Of a stretch of DNA of 64,000 bases, positions 63,071 through 64,000 are shown piece by piece (position 1 is the stretch's first letter; each line of letters starts with the position of its first letter). The position numbers were made by a program, and so were the translations under genes. Under the pieces are notes generated by a model. The model ran no database searches. It saw only the letters and a list, made by a program, of their open reading frames with translations, and was not told the origin of the DNA. The stretch comes from Ostrinia nubilalis (Eukaryota > Arthropoda > Insecta > Lepidoptera > Crambidae): assembly GCF_963855985.1 (NCBI RefSeq), contig NC_087098.1, positions 13,536,501 through 13,600,500 of the forward strand, in the 5' to 3' direction.

Positions 63071-64000
63071 TTTCAGTAGCCTTGGCATTATTAAATCAAT
63101 CAGTGCTTTTCTTTAACAAAAATTTCAAAAGATACCTAAGATATAGACGTTAGAGATCTTATGACGTCATTGGACACGCAGAATCCCACACAAGTTAATA
63201 TGAGTGGGTGACATTTTGACGTCACGCTGAACTACTTCCATGCAAAGTTCAAACACTTGTAACTTTTTTGTTTCCAGCCCAATTTCAATGCTAGTTTTTC
63301 AGAAATTCTATGATTTAACTATAGTATTTATGTTACAGTCAAAACTCATAATCGGTCAAAACCACTTTTGACTGCAAAAATCGTTCTATTCGCACTAACT
63401 TGTAAAATTCATTCACTTTATTGGTTAAATTTTCTTCATTTGATTTTCACACAAACCTATTCAGAGGTATTTCGGCAATTTCATTAACAAATAAATGCTA
63501 AACTTGGACTGTTAACATTGTCGTAAAGGACAGTCTAGAGTTAAATTGATGTCACTGACCACTGCCTTTTACAACCGAAATTGCGACTTTATTGCTGACC
63601 AAATTTACAATGTAGGGTCTTACCTTTCCTAACAAAATAGAGTAGGTACGAATACATGCTTAGGCCACACCCTGATTGGTAAGAAATGTTATGTTGCTTT
63701 TTTATTAATGGTTTCAGTTGTATAAACATAATGGACAGATAAGCAGGATGATGTAGTATACATTGTATAGGTAAGAATAAAAGTAGCATTTATTAGTTTA
63801 TTTACATCTGTCTGTTTGTCGCAAACTTTGCATAGTTTGAGCACGTACTTATGGGGTTTGGGACTAGCGAGAGTTTGGGTAGGTACTACTATTAAATTTA
63901 TGTATTTCAACTTACGATTGGTACGTATACGTCCATAATACACATTTTAAAATGCTGCAAATCAAAAACACATAGGCCATACATAATTAAGGCATAGGCC
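63071..64000. other. No recognisable gene
   Basis: AT-rich; short frames (66 and 84 codons, minus, 63589-63943) are unconvincing. Two TGACGTCA-like words occur at 63162 and 63217. Confidence 0.35.

Overview
The window looks like gene-poor, TE-rich nuclear DNA from a lepidopteran insect. The evidence is its AT-rich composition and the many repeat types familiar from moth and butterfly genomes: short Helitrons with TACTAATATTATAAA starts and GCTAG ends, RTE-type LINE tails with varied microsatellites, an R1-clade LINE, tRNA-like SINEs and the 'GGCTGAGTTGCACCA' MITE. I found no intact host gene. The only long open frames belong to retrotransposons, and nothing resembles bacterial operons, rRNA or CRISPR.

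Layout. 0-6.7 kb: mostly unannotatable AT-rich DNA, a GC-richer block (about 4.1-4.6 kb), and an RTE tail split by a ~515-bp TIR element at 2.07-2.59 kb. 6.72-8.21 kb: a complete 1,473-bp transposon with perfect 35-bp TIRs and 8-bp TSDs. Its minus strand encodes a two-exon THAP domain, pointing to the P-element superfamily, and a short retro-insertion with a hammerhead-like fold sits inside it. 10.6-11.9 kb: a 668-bp TIR element, then two head-to-head tRNA-like SINEs with a LINE end between them. 17.9-22.1 kb: Helitron ends, two perfect hairpin palindromes, a 1.3-kb Transib-like element with ~440-bp arms, and a CR1/Jockey-type LINE 3' half. 25.6-28.3 kb: the second copy of the 0.5-kb TIR element and a Helitron carrying a 135-bp tandem repeat. 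28.87-30.99 kb: a hAT element with a dead piggyBac-like element nested inside it.

31-41 kb: several TIR elements, RTE fragments, a perfect 26-bp-arm palindrome, a long (AAAAT)n tract, a Helitron, and a 26-bp motif present three times in the same orientation. 41.9-43.6 kb: an R1-clade LINE inserted into an RTE tail with a 16-bp TSD and an internal inversion typical of twin priming. 43.8 kb: a frameshifted THAP-like exon. 44.6-55.5 kb: RTE tails with perfect or near-perfect TSDs and different tails, a Helitron, and a decayed mariner. 55.5-64 kb: largely unassigned, with a hAT MITE bounded by perfect 8-bp TSDs.

Nothing here works together as a pathway. The window is a layered record of transposon insertions, and several nested pairs give relative ages: the TIR element and the R1 each entered older RTE tails, piggyBac entered hAT, and the hammerhead-like insert entered the P-like element. 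The most notable item is the P-like element that retains a THAP DNA-binding domain and apparently no transposase catalytic region. All family assignments come from reading the sequence by eye, without database searches.
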